From NCBI RefSeq assembly GCF_900113325.1, contig NZ_FOOY01000014.1, forward strand, positions 1 through 64,000: a stretch of 64,000 bases of DNA, given 5' to 3'. This DNA is from Sporolactobacillus nakayamae (GTDB lineage: Bacteria; Bacillota; Bacilli; Bacillales; Sporolactobacillaceae). The notes under the pieces are model-generated. The model saw nothing but the letters and a program-made list of their open reading frames with translations, did no database searches and was not told where the DNA came from. The number at the start of each line of letters is the position of its first letter. The stretch's first letter is position 1. Shown here piece after piece: positions 36,002 to 45,480 of this stretch. A program made the translations under genes and the position numbers.

Positions 36002-36952
36002 TTGACAGCATACAAAGAATCATTTCCTAAATCTAACTATTTTTCATTGACTCCTCTTGATGATGGTGTCTGGGCAGCTCTGTCTATACCGGGAACAGGC
36101 TCATGGTCAAATGCAGGAATCATTGATATAGGCGATCAAACACTTATTTTTGACGCATTCGCTACCCCCACGTCTGCCGACGATTTACGAATTGCTGCCG
36201 AAAAATTAACGGACCGTCAAGCAACACTTATTTTAAATAGCCATTATCATCTTGATCATGTGAATGGGGATCAAATTTTTCAAGATGTACCGATTATTAG
36301 TACAAAGCTCACTCGAGAACAAATAGCTAATCAACAGCCAAAACTTATAGATATATTTAAAACTAATAATACGGAACTTTTGGATCAGACAAAGGCAGAG
36401 ATGGAGCAAGAAAAAAATCCTGAAAAGCGTCAGGAGTTAGAAAGTTTACTTGGCGAATATTCAATGATTATAAGGGATACGGAAAGGTTTAAGTTAACGT
36501 TGCCAACGATTACTTTTGAAGATAAGATCACTTTAAATGGAGCGAAAATGTCTGCCGAGTTTATCACCTATGGCGGGGGACATACAATCAGTGATGCCTT
36601 TCTGTATTTGCCAAAGGAGCAAATACTATTCTTAGCTGATCTTATGCACATCGGATATCACGCTGATATCAGACAGGGAAATGTGGATCATTGGATCGAC
36701 ATACTCAAAAAAATTAAAAAGCTAAAGATCAAAAAAATTGTTTCCGGCCATGGAGCCATTGGGACAGCAAAAGATATAGATGATATGATCAATTACCTTT
36801 ACACGATCAAACAGATTGCGGTCGATTGGAGTCGGCATGGCGGCACCATTGAGAACATAAATGAAATCCAAATCCCCCCTAAATATGTATCTTATGGTGC
36901 ACCAAGCATCTTCCACTACAATATAAGATCCTTGATGGAAAAAGGGATCTGA
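36002..36952 (+). CDS. MBL-fold metallo-hydrolase
   Basis: A 316-residue metallo-beta-lactamase-fold enzyme. The metal motif HYHLDH is near residue 81, the second His in GGGHTISDAF near 197, and the last His in SGHGAIG near 250. It has no signal peptide. The start is a TTG after AGGAG. The family includes hydrolases for many esters and amides; a substrate cannot be told. It is monocistronic as far as I can see. Confidence 0.88.
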   Translation: MTAYKESFPKSNYFSLTPLDDGVWAALSIPGTGSWSNAGIIDIGDQTLIFDAFATPTSADDLRIAAEKLTDRQATLILNSHYHLDHVNGDQIFQDVPIISTKLTREQIANQQPKLIDIFKTNNTELLDQTKAEMEQEKNPEKRQELESLLGEYSMIIRDTERFKLTLPTITFEDKITLNGAKMSAEFITYGGGHTISDAFLYLPKEQILFLADLMHIGYHADIRQGNVDHWIDILKKIKKLKIKKIVSGHGAIGTAKDIDDMINYLYTIKQIAVDWSRHGGTIENINEIQIPPKYVSYGAPSIFHYNIRSLMEKGI

Positions 36953-37200
36953 TCAAGTCATTGTAAAATTACTGAGAATGAAGATATTATGGAGTCAGAT
37001 AATCTTGTCTCTATTGTTTTAATAAAGCGAGTTAAGAAAGTTCTCCTCGATTCAATAAGCTTCATGAGAATAATAGTCTACTTAAGTTAAAATATCCATT
37101 CCAGCAATTTTTTATTTACTTACTGCAATGAATTATTGTGTTCATCAAAAAAATAAATGAGAACCATTTGTTTTAGCCTGAATAACAGTTTCTATAAGAA

Positions 37201-38058
37201 CTAATTTTCGTTTGCGATTTTACTCATCGTTGCAGAAACACTGCCCGCATAACTGGAACCGAATTTGTTTAGATGAACCATCAGATAGTAGAGCTGATAG
37301 TATGCCAGCCGTTTTTCATAACCCTCATCAAACGGATAAGAGGACACGTATGCTCGGTAAAATTCAGAGGTAAAACCGCCAAAGACTGTAGTCACGCCAA
37401 GATCCAGCTCCCGATCACCATATACTGCTGCCGGATCGATTAATGCAGGGGAGCCATCTGCCAAAAACATATAGTTGCCGCCCCATAAATCTCCATGCAG
37501 CAGCACGGGCTTACTCGAATGGCGTGCCAACTCAGAGACAATGCGGTCACGGACTTTTTCATACAGCGTGACTTCGTGATTCATCCATAGTTGCTTCTTT
37601 TGCAGTAACGAACCAAGCACATCCAGACGCCGATTGACGAACAATTCCGTCCATGAATCCGTCCAATCATTATTAAACGAAATGCTGGAACCCGAATAGG
37701 GATAGTCAAAGCCGAACTTGCCATTTGGACTTTGATGGCGGTGAAGATGGGCAACCAGTTTACCTAAATCGGATTGCTTCCCGGTGCCGTGCTCAAGACA
37801 GTTAAGTAGCAAATAGGCATCACCATTTATCTGCCCGCTGGCAATTACCCGCGGAGCCTGAATGCCGGCTTCTTTAAAGGCGCTTAAACCGGCAACTTCA
37901 CCTGCGTAGAAGCTTTGAGGTTGATTCGGCTGGGCGAGAAGAAAATAGCTTTCCTTGCCGGTATCGATCCGGTATGCTTGATTTACGTCGCCTCCACCTA
38001 CACGCGTTACCTGTATTACATCCTCCAGCGGCAACTGGTTGATCCAGTCATTGACCAT
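37201..38058 (-). CDS. Fructosamine kinase family protein
   Basis: A 285-residue kinase of the FN3K family (APH-like fold). Motifs: GGDVNQAYRI near the start, the catalytic loop LLHGDLWGGN (near 187) and DPAAVYGDRELDL (near 210). Family members phosphorylate ketosamines on glycated proteins or amines so that the sugar falls off. It is alone on the minus strand. The 248 bp before 37201 has no other feature. Confidence 0.92.
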   Translation of the reverse strand: MVNDWINQLPLEDVIQVTRVGGGDVNQAYRIDTGKESYFLLAQPNQPQSFYAGEVAGLSAFKEAGIQAPRVIASGQINGDAYLLLNCLEHGTGKQSDLGKLVAHLHRHQSPNGKFGFDYPYSGSSISFNNDWTDSWTELFVNRRLDVLGSLLQKKQLWMNHEVTLYEKVRDRIVSELARHSSKPVLLHGDLWGGNYMFLADGSPALIDPAAVYGDRELDLGVTTVFGGFTSEFYRAYVSSYPFDEGYEKRLAYYQLYYLMVHLNKFGSSYAGSVSATMSKIANEN

Positions 38059-38362
38059 CGCGCTTCCTCCTCGTTGGCAATTGCTTTACTCTCATTATAG
38101 AACGTTCGCGGTTCATTGTTTAACACGACCTTTGAATTGCAGTGGGTATAACCAATGCTTGGTCACTGATTTACGATGTCTTTCATTGTATAATCAAAAT
38201 CAGTGAGATCCTTTTCAACATAATTTTGCAATGACATCAATTGCATTTCTTTGATGGCATTAGTCCGTTCAACTTTTTTTCATGGAACACCTAAGCAGTA
38301 CCGCTTTTTGACACAATTTTGGGGTAACCTATATTCAACAAGTGATTAGAGGAGAAATGGAA

Positions 38363-38827
38363 ATGGCTTATATCGTTGATTTTAAAAATGTATCTACGGT
38401 TGGATTAGAGTATTCACCTGTAGCAGAAACGCTTGCTGGCTTACGTGCTAATGAGGCTCGGTATTTTATGAACAAATACAAGCATGAATTTACGGTTGTA
38501 ACGGTTAGCGAAAGCCAGGAGACTCTTGACTATGTGAACCGAATTTTGAAAGAAGAACGTGATCTTGAATTTGCGGCCAAGCCTCTTGAAACATCGCGTT
38601 TTCAAGTGGAGAATATCAAATTTGCCTACGTCTTTTATGAGGACGGCCTTGAGGTCAACGTTATGTATATGGTTGATAACCCTAAGAAGCGGGCCGTTGG
38701 TTTTAAGCTCTCTGAAGGGATGGAGGTGCCCAAGGAGTTAGAAGGAAAGTTTAAATTTGCTCGTCAGAAGTCGAAACTAGCCGGAACGATTCGGGGGTCG
38801 TTTTTTGTCATAAAAAGAGAATATTAA
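38363..38827 (+). CDS. Conserved hypothetical protein
   Basis: A 154-residue soluble protein with mixed alpha/beta character. It begins MAYIVDFKNVSTVGLEY and ends with a basic tail (RGSFFVIKREY). I recognise no domain. The ATG at 38363 is 8 bases after GGAG; another ATG two codons earlier is possible. It is monocistronic between two minus-strand genes. Function unknown. Confidence 0.65.
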   Translation: MAYIVDFKNVSTVGLEYSPVAETLAGLRANEARYFMNKYKHEFTVVTVSESQETLDYVNRILKEERDLEFAAKPLETSRFQVENIKFAYVFYEDGLEVNVMYMVDNPKKRAVGFKLSEGMEVPKELEGKFKFARQKSKLAGTIRGSFFVIKREY

Positions 38828-39044
38828 AGTAAGCAAAAGTGGAGGAATTTAGCCATTTTTCGTACTTGGGCATTCTTTTTCATCCTCGGCGCACGTGCAT
38901 GGCCTTTGTATTTGTTTTGCAACCGTATTAATTCTAGCATTTTTGCGAGAAATCAAGGATAGTCATTTTTATATGAATCAGCCCGCCATTATTTTTTGCT
39001 TGTGAAATAACAGTACGTCTGTTCATTGGCTACTGAACTGATAA

Positions 39045-39085
39045 CAAAAAAGGCATCACGCCAACATGGGTTAGGAATGATGCCT
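39045..39085 (-). terminator. Terminator of the Rpn-type gene (minus strand)
   Basis: AGGCATCA and TGATGCCT form an 8-bp stem; read on the minus strand it ends in TTTTTT. The rest of 38828-39044 has nothing I can name. Confidence 0.75.
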
Positions 39086-39100
39086 GATCTTTATTTACGG

Positions 39101-39862
39101 TTATTTCTTCAGCGCACTGATTATTTCTACAGATAACCCGGTTAACTCGGAGATGGTATGGAGATCCATGTTCTTTTGAAGCATGCGCAGCGCCATCTCT
39201 TTTTGCGCTTCAGCCCTTCCCTCAGTTTTGCCTTCTACCTTGCCCAGAGCCTTACCCAATGCCTTACCTTTCCTAACCCCACGATCATAGAATGAATTCG
39301 GCCATTTGATTACTTGTTCTTGCTCATCTTTAGGCAATGCATGAACTTCCTTCATGAGTTGATCCACCTCATTTTCATTCAGATTTAAATAGGTCTCAAA
39401 AAATCCGTTAATCATACTGCTGCGTGCTTCATCAAGTTGCAAACGGGCCATCTGTCTGAGAAAGGAGAGTCGAACAGCGACACGTTCTTTGTTTTTATAA
39501 TTCATTTTACTCATCAAAGCGGCACTGACAGGATTGTTGCTGTGCATAAATGTGCGCCAGTTCATCCTTTTTAATTCCATCTTAAAAAAACGAAACGTCA
39601 TGGCATCAAGGAATGGTGTCTTGATGACGAATTCATTGGGTTCATCTCTAACTCCATCATAGCTGAAAATGGCAATCGGTAAAACAGGTTTTCTGAATTT
39701 TAGATAAATCATTGAAAAATAGGTGAACATGCGTTGCGGGAAGTGCTCTTGATGCGTATTTTGGGCTTCGACATGAATAATGAGCACACAGTTTGTTCGG
39801 TTCTTTTTAAACCGTAAAAAGTTATGCAGCAATTCTTTGAAAAGGCGGTCGTGATCAGTCAC
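39101..39862 (-). CDS. Rpn/PD-(D/E)XK nuclease-type protein with an internal deletion
   Basis: A 253-residue member of the recombination-promoting nuclease/putative transposase family. It starts as usual (MTDHDRLFKELLHNF) but then jumps to NCVLIIHVEAQN, skipping about 45-50 residues that in the family carry the first acidic active-site residues. The frame is intact. The middle (KRMNWRTF, SALMSKM) and the C-terminus with the GK-repeat (GKALGKALGKVEGKTEG) are normal. It is probably inactive as a nuclease. Its role, if any, is unknown. Confidence 0.8.
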   Translation of the reverse strand: MTDHDRLFKELLHNFLRFKKNRTNCVLIIHVEAQNTHQEHFPQRMFTYFSMIYLKFRKPVLPIAIFSYDGVRDEPNEFVIKTPFLDAMTFRFFKMELKRMNWRTFMHSNNPVSAALMSKMNYKNKERVAVRLSFLRQMARLQLDEARSSMINGFFETYLNLNENEVDQLMKEVHALPKDEQEQVIKWPNSFYDRGVRKGKALGKALGKVEGKTEGRAEAQKEMALRMLQKNMDLHTISELTGLSVEIISALKK

Positions 39863-39950
39863 TCGATCATGCTCCTTTGGGGAAGGGATTGGATGTGGAG
39901 GAGAGGCTTGAATCTAAATAATAATTGAACTCATTTTCGTCAGAATGTAA

Positions 39951-40289
39951 TCAGCAAAAGTACAGCGGCTGGTTCTCTTGTACAGATCGTTCCATGCCGC
40001 CGATGAGTGAACGAATTTCCTGTTTAAAGTTTACTTCCGGCCAATGAGCGGTCAGCTCTTTTAATCGCGGAGCTACGCGTTGACATTCTTCCACAGACAG
40101 GCATCCGTCGCAGTCTGAATGGTCAAGCAATGGAATGATTGGATCATTGAAATCAGCGAATGGGGTCGTTCCGCCGAAACCCTCCATTTGATTTAAATTC
40201 ATGCCGATTTCAGAAGCAAGCATTTCCCTGAATTGATGAAAGAGCCCGTAAGACCAATGCGCCTCACAATGACTGAAATTGATACCCAT
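39951..40289 (-). CDS. Conserved hypothetical protein
   Basis: A 112-residue soluble protein that starts MGINFSHCEAHWSYGLFHQF and has PLLDHSDCDGCLSVEEC and APRLKEL. I know this as a widespread uncharacterised family (bacilli and actinomycetes) with the HSDCDG core. The start at 40289 follows AAAGGAG; an upstream ATG would add 14 residues. No function is known. Confidence 0.7.
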   Translation of the reverse strand: MGINFSHCEAHWSYGLFHQFREMLASEIGMNLNQMEGFGGTTPFADFNDPIIPLLDHSDCDGCLSVEECQRVAPRLKELTAHWPEVNFKQEIRSLIGGMERSVQENQPLYFC

Positions 40290-40525
40290 CTCTTTCACTC
40301 CTTTTGTCGTTTCTTTCATTATTAACTCCAACGCAAGTCACTTGCAAACGACTAAAACAATAAAAAGGAGTTGATGTTAGTGCTTACATAGGGTGAAAAT
40401 ACATATGCTGGGTCAAAAACGATCAAGAAAAACAGTAAAAGCAATGAAACTACAATTCTGTTCTCACTTTTTTAGACGCACAAAAAAATTTCACTTAAAA
40501 ATTTATAATTTAAAATATTCTTTGG

Positions 40526-40562
40526 CGAAAACGTTTACACACAGTGCATTATGTGCTATATT
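40526..40562 (+). promoter_or_regulatory. ackA promoter with CcpA-like cre site
   Basis: CGAAAACGTTTACA (40526-40539) matches the cre consensus at 12 of 14 positions. It overlaps a good promoter: -35 TTTACA (40534-40539), 17-bp spacer, -10 TATATT (40557-40562). Overlap with -35 suggests repression by CcpA, unlike the upstream activating site of B. subtilis ackA. The leader to ackA would be about 350 bases. Confidence 0.65.
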
Positions 40563-40696
40563 CAATTTGTAAATTGTTAACGGTTACAACAGGGTTGTAA
40601 AAACAGTTGCAAATAAGGGAAGTGTTCAGCAACCATAATAAGCAAAAGGCTTTTTGGCTTTTGTAGTCTTTGTACAGAGCGTTTTTAATGGGATTT

Positions 40697-40714
40697 ATGT
40701 GAAAATATTCACAA
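40697..40714 (+). promoter_or_regulatory. Rex-type operator upstream of ackA
   Basis: ATGTGAAAATATTCACAA matches the Rex consensus TTGTGAN6TCACAA at all but one fixed base. Rex senses the NADH/NAD ratio. The site lies between the ackA promoter and the gene, perhaps over a second promoter. Confidence 0.7.
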
Positions 40715-40921
40715 ATAGTACTGCTTTAAAAAATGAAATGCCAGAAAGGAGCAGGTACGATGACTTAATCATTTCAAACGATGGATGGGATCATGAACAA
40801 TTATTTCCATAAAATCACTAGGCCAAAGCGACAGATACTGACGCACGGTTCATTCGTGTTTTTATTGGTTGCATGGATCATTTCTCAAATCATAAGTTTA
40901 GTAGTACAGGAGGTGAATGAG

Positions 40922-42133
40922 ATGTCTTTGATTTTGGCGATCAATGCGGGCAGTTCGTCACTCAAATTTCAACTGTTGGATATGCCTGCAGAGAAATTAG
41001 TGACGAAGGGTTCTATTGAACGCATTGGTTTGTCCCGTTCGATCTTTACCATCATCGTAAAGGGGGAAAAAATTCAGAAAATCAATTTGATTCCTAATCA
41101 CGAAACGGCTGTTCGTTTGCTATTGAGGCGACTGGTTTCCTACAAAATCATTCAGTCGTTGGATATGATCAAGGGGATTGGTCATCGTGTCGTTCATGGT
41201 GGTGAATTTTTTTCCGATTCTGCATTGGTGACGGACGACGTTATTAGGAAAATTGAAAATCTCTCGGATCTCGCACCGCTGCATAACTCTGCTAATCTCA
41301 TTGGAATCAAAGTGTTCTGCAAGGTTCTACCAGGTGTACCGGAAGTTGTCGTGTTTGATACGGCTTTTCACCAGTCAATGAGTGAAGAAACCTATTTATA
41401 TAGTTTACCCTATAATTATTACCAGGATTTTGCCATGCGTAAATACGGATTTCACGGAACGAGTCATAAATATGTGGCTGCCCGTGCGGCCAGATTATTA
41501 AAACGGCCGATTGAGACTTTAAAACTGATCTCCTGCCATCTGGGTAATGGGGCAAGCATCACAGCGATAAAAGGTGGTAAATCTGTCGATACATCTATGG
41601 GTTTTACGCCATTGGCCGGCATAACAATGGGGACTCGATCTGGGGATATCGATCCGGCTCTGATCCCATATATCATGGATAAAACCGATATGAATGCGTC
41701 CGAAGTCGTGACTATACTGAATAAAAAAAGTGGCATGCTCGGCATTTCGGGTGTTTCGAGCGATCTGCGTGACATAGAAAAAGAGGCCGAGCAAGGCAAC
41801 CATCGGGCAAAACTAGCCATTCGAATTTTTGTTGAACGCATTCAAAAATACATCGGGTCCTATACAGTAAAAATGTCAGGAGTGGATGCAATTATTTTTA
41901 CGGGGGGAATCGGTGAGCATAGTTCGATGATTCGTCGGGAGGTCCTACATGGTCTTGAATTTATGGGTGTATTTTGCGAGGAAAAAGCGAATCAGATAAA
42001 CGGACAGGAATTATTGATAAGCAAAACGGATTCACCAATTAAAGCGTTAGTCATTCCCACTAACGAAGAACTAATGATCGCTTGCGACACGTTCAGATTA
42101 GCCCCAATGCATCTGAGGGAAAAATCAGGGTGA
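40922..42133 (+). CDS. ackA: Acetate kinase
   Basis: A 403-residue acetate kinase, the usual length. Motifs: [13 protein letters not shown] at the start, [53 protein letters not shown] and FTGGIGEHS. It converts acetyl phosphate and ADP to acetate and ATP. I use the ATG at 40922 after CAGGAGGTGA. The frame is open upstream for 47 more codons including a hydrophobic stretch, which does not belong to the enzyme. CcpA- and Rex-like sites lie before it. Confidence 0.96.
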   Translation: MSLILAINAGSSSLKFQLLDMPAEKLVTKGSIERIGLSRSIFTIIVKGEKIQKINLIPNHETAVRLLLRRLVSYKIIQSLDMIKGIGHRVVHGGEFFSDSALVTDDVIRKIENLSDLAPLHNSANLIGIKVFCKVLPGVPEVVVFDTAFHQSMSEETYLYSLPYNYYQDFAMRKYGFHGTSHKYVAARAARLLKRPIETLKLISCHLGNGASITAIKGGKSVDTSMGFTPLAGITMGTRSGDIDPALIPYIMDKTDMNASEVVTILNKKSGMLGISGVSSDLRDIEKEAEQGNHRAKLAIRIFVERIQKYIGSYTVKMSGVDAIIFTGGIGEHSSMIRREVLHGLEFMGVFCEEKANQINGQELLISKTDSPIKALVIPTNEELMIACDTFRLAPMHLREKSG

Positions 42134-42161
42134 TAAATCAGGTTGTAGATTATTGTAGTTT

Positions 42162-42179
42162 GTGTGAAAAAAATCACAA
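42162..42179 (+). promoter_or_regulatory. Rex-type operator upstream of adhE
   Basis: GTGTGAAAAAAATCACAA fits TTGTGAN6TCACAA with one mismatch. adhE is a classic Rex target in fermenting Firmicutes, so adhE would be turned on when NADH is high. Confidence 0.7.
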
Positions 42180-42243
42180 AAATAGAACTTATTTAATTAG
42201 TAAAAAGGCTACTATGTAGGGGTAATTTTACACTGGTAAGAAT

Positions 42244-42333
42244 GTATAAAAAAATTAAAAATTCAAGGAAACGAGTGTAAGTGCAACTAAGCCTCTGTCT
42301 GCGCCAAGGCTTGCCAATCGGCAAGTTTTCTAA
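42244..42333 (+). repeat. 90-bp repeat, copy 1 (in the adhE leader)
   Basis: This segment, which includes GCAACTAAGCCTCTGTCTGC, is found again at 48600-48689 on the other strand with two differences. It lies 30 bp before the adhE start, in its mRNA leader. The end part (GCTTGCCAATCGGCAAG) can form a small hairpin. Confidence 0.85.
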
Positions 42334-42363
42334 AATAAAAATAGAAAAAAAGGAGTTTTTAAA

Positions 42364-45057
42364 ATGGAAAAATTAGTAAAACCTAAAGTGAATAAGGTTT
42401 TGTCTGATGATGAAAAAAAAGCTTTGATGGAAGAAGCGAAAAACTATACATCCGGATTGGTCGATAAAGCCTTGGAAGCAGAAAAAGCATATTCCAAGTT
42501 CACACAGGCACAGGTTGATAAGATTGTTGCTGCAGCAGCTCTGGCAGGATCAGAAGCAGCTTTGTTGCTTGCACATGAAGCAGTTGATGAAACCGGACGC
42601 GGCGTTGTTGAAGATAAGGATACGAAAAATCGTTTTGCAACTGAAAATGTTTACAATACAATCAAGAATGACAAAACAGTCGGTGTGATTCATGAGAATA
42701 AAGTTGCCGGCGAAGTTCAAATCGCAGCGCCATTGGGGGTATTGGCGGGGATTGTGCCAACGACTAATCCTACCTCAACGACGATGTTCAAATCATTACT
42801 GGCATTGAAAACACGCAATGCAATCGTTTTTGCCTTTCATCCGCAGGCGCAAAAATGTTCTGCTCATGCAGCCAAAATCGTATATGATGCAGCCGTAGCC
42901 GCCGGCGCGCCTAAAGATGTTATTCAATGGATTGAAAAACCGTCGCTTAACAATACAACAGCTCTAATTCGCAATACCAAAATCGCTTCTATATTAGCAA
43001 CCGGAGGTCCGGGGATGGTTAATGCGGCATTGCAATCAGGTAATCCGTCCATGGGTGTCGGTGCCGGTAACGGGGCAATATTTGTTGACCACACAGCGCA
43101 TCTTGACCGGGCAGTCGAAGATTTGCTGCTGTCGAAACGATTTGACAACGGAATGATCTGCGCTACTGAAAACTCAGTGGTTGTTGAAGCACCAATCTAT
43201 GATCAATGGATGAACAGAATGCTGGAAAAAGGCGCCTACCTTGTTCCTAAGAAAGATTATCAAAAAATAGCTGATTTCGTTTTCAATGACAACCATGGTG
43301 TAAACGGACCGGTTGCCGGCAGACCTGCTCGATGGATTGCGGAACAGGCAGGTGTCATTCTTCCGGAGGGCAAGGATGTTATGTTGTTTGAGCTTGACCC
43401 GAAGAACATTGGCGAAAAACTCTCCTCTGAGAAGCTGTCTCCGTTGCTGTCTGTTTATAAAGCTAAGGATCGTGATCAAGGTGTTCAAATTATTGCAGCT
43501 CTTTTGGATTACCAAGGAGCAGGACACAATGCAGCGATTCAAATCGGCTCACAGGCAGATCCGTTTATCAATGAGTACGGCGAAAAGACTAAGGCCGCTC
43601 GAATTCTAGTGAATCAACCGGATTCAATCGGAGGCATTGGCGATATTTACACAGATGCACTGCGTGCAAGCTTGACTTTAGGAACAGGATCATGGGGGAA
43701 AAATTCATTGTCGCATAACTTATCAACTGAAGACTTATTGAATATCAAAACCGTCGCAAAACGTCGTAATCGTCCGCAATGGGTTCGTTTACCGGAAAAA
43801 ATATATTATGAAAAAAATGCAATTTCTTATCTTCAGGACATTGAAAAAGTTTCACGGGCATTTATTGTTGCGGATCCGGGAATGGTTAAATTCGGTTTCG
43901 TTGACAAGGTTTATGAACAGTTGGAAATTCGAGATAATGTGGTGAAAACGTCGATCTATGGGACCGTTCGACCTGACCCAACACTGGGGCAGACGATCGA
44001 AATCGCAAAACAAATGAGCGAGTTCCAACCGGATACAGTCATTGCGATCGGCGGTGGATCTGCGCTAGATGCGTCTAAAATTGCCCGCTTTATCTATGAG
44101 TACTCACTGGAACAAGAACCCGGATTCTTAGACAGCTATGAAAAAGTCAGTGAGTTGTTCACACGTTTGCAACAGAAATTCATTGATATCCGCAAACGAA
44201 TCGTTAAATTCCATCATCAAACGCAGACCCAGTTGGTTGCCATCCCGACAACATCCGGAACAGGGTCTGAGGTAACGCCGTACGCGGTAATCACAGACGA
44301 TAACACACATGTTAAATACCCATTGACTGATTATGAACTGACACCGCAAATTGCCATCGTCGATCCGGAATTTGTCATGACCGTTCCGAAAAGAACCGTT
44401 GCGCTGTCCGGACTGGATACACTGTCTCACGCTTTGGAAGCCTATGTTTCAGTTATGGCATCTGAATTTACACGTCCGTGGTCACTGCAGGCAATTAAGC
44501 TTGTCTTTGAGAACCTGGAAGAATCGTATAAGTATGATCCTAAGAACCCGACACTCTCGGGTGAGCAGGCACGCGAAAAAATGCATTATGCTGCTACTTT
44601 GGGTGGTATGGCGTTTGCCAATGCCTTCCTTGGAATCAATCACTCGCTTGCACATAAAACCGGTGGGGAATTTGGATTACCGCATGGTTTGGCCATTTCA
44701 ATCGCAATGCAGCATGTTATTCGTTTCAATGGTGTCTCCGGCAGAGTAAAACGGACGCCGTTCCCGCGTTACGAAGTATATCGCGGTCAAAAAGACTATG
44801 CCGACATTGCACGTTCTTTAGGTATGCAAGGAACGAGCGATGCAGAGCTGGTTGAAGCATTTTGCGATAAGATAGCGGCTTTAATGAAAGCTCTGGATGT
44901 TGTGCCTAAACTGTCGGCCAATGGTGTGACTCAGCAGCAATTTGACGCTGCACTTGATAAATTGGTTGATTTGATTTATAACGACCAGTGCACACCGGCG
45001 AATCCACGTCAGCCGGGATTGGATGAAATAAGACAATTGCTGATTGACCAGTTTTAA
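42364..45057 (+). CDS. adhE: Bifunctional acetaldehyde-CoA/alcohol dehydrogenase
   Basis: An 897-residue two-part enzyme. The N-terminal aldehyde dehydrogenase half (about 1-440) has the Cys in NGMICATENS. The C-terminal iron-dependent alcohol dehydrogenase half (about 470-897) has GGGSALDASK, PTTSGTGSEVTPYAV and the His residues of GINHSLAHKTGGEFGLPHG. It reduces acetyl-CoA to ethanol and reoxidises two NADH, usually as long filaments (spirosomes). Ribosome site AAAGGAG. A Rex-type site lies upstream. It is a core gene of mixed-acid or heterolactic fermentation. Confidence 0.97.
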   Translation: MEKLVKPKVNKVLSDDEKKALMEEAKNYTSGLVDKALEAEKAYSKFTQAQVDKIVAAAALAGSEAALLLAHEAVDETGRGVVEDKDTKNRFATENVYNTIKNDKTVGVIHENKVAGEVQIAAPLGVLAGIVPTTNPTSTTMFKSLLALKTRNAIVFAFHPQAQKCSAHAAKIVYDAAVAAGAPKDVIQWIEKPSLNNTTALIRNTKIASILATGGPGMVNAALQSGNPSMGVGAGNGAIFVDHTAHLDRAVEDLLLSKRFDNGMICATENSVVVEAPIYDQWMNRMLEKGAYLVPKKDYQKIADFVFNDNHGVNGPVAGRPARWIAEQAGVILPEGKDVMLFELDPKNIGEKLSSEKLSPLLSVYKAKDRDQGVQIIAALLDYQGAGHNAAIQIGSQADPFINEYGEKTKAARILVNQPDSIGGIGDIYTDALRASLTLGTGSWGKNSLSHNLSTEDLLNIKTVAKRRNRPQWVRLPEKIYYEKNAISYLQDIEKVSRAFIVADPGMVKFGFVDKVYEQLEIRDNVVKTSIYGTVRPDPTLGQTIEIAKQMSEFQPDTVIAIGGGSALDASKIARFIYEYSLEQEPGFLDSYEKVSELFTRLQQKFIDIRKRIVKFHHQTQTQLVAIPTTSGTGSEVTPYAVITDDNTHVKYPLTDYELTPQIAIVDPEFVMTVPKRTVALSGLDTLSHALEAYVSVMASEFTRPWSLQAIKLVFENLEESYKYDPKNPTLSGEQAREKMHYAATLGGMAFANAFLGINHSLAHKTGGEFGLPHGLAISIAMQHVIRFNGVSGRVKRTPFPRYEVYRGQKDYADIARSLGMQGTSDAELVEAFCDKIAALMKALDVVPKLSANGVTQQQFDAALDKLVDLIYNDQCTPANPRQPGLDEIRQLLIDQF

Positions 45058-45168
45058 TGAATATGTTTATTAGCATTAAGTAGAGCTGAAACAATAGTCC
45101 GATTCTACAGGGGTTGAACACACCTGTTTCGGATTTATTGCGTGCAACAAGTGAAGAAAGTGAATGAA

Positions 45169-45205
45169 CCTCCTAAGGTGAACGAACAAATTCAACTTTA
45201 GGAGG
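45169..45205 (+). promoter_or_regulatory. Inverted repeat that contains a ribosome site
   Basis: CCTCCTAAGGTGAA (45169-45182) pairs with TTCAACTTTAGGAGG (45191-45205), so the AGGAGG in the 3' arm is hidden. The ATG that follows is read for only three codons (MVK, then stop), so the gene it served is gone. It may be the leader of the broken riboflavin gene behind it. A weak terminator-like dyad of adhE is at 45090-45116. Confidence 0.4.
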
Positions 45206-45352
45206 ATTTATTATGGTCAAATAGTCAATGGATTATGTCTCTTGCCGAAACTATTGAAAGTCAAGATCATGCACGATCATGCGCAATCCGTAATGCACAT
45301 GAGTATTGAAAAAGCTAAAGAGAAGACCTATCAAATTTAATGATTTGTTCCA

Positions 45353-45480
45353 CAAGGCTCAATTGCCATCAATGGTACGAGCGTGACAGTTGATGATGTA
45401 CAACCGGGAACATTTGCTGTATCTTTGATCCCTCATTCTTTAGAAAATACGGTCACGAAACGATCAGCTCTTTTTAAATT
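45353..45480 (+). pseudogene. Fragment of riboflavin synthase (alpha chain)
   Basis: The translated frame reads QGSIAINGTSVTVDDVQPGT, then FAVSLIPHSLENT. That is a close match to a conserved part of the riboflavin synthase alpha chain (SIAINGTSLTV, SLIPHT). Nothing else of the gene remains, and it runs into the end of the amidotransferase gene on the other strand. It shows gene loss by deletion here. Confidence 0.7.
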
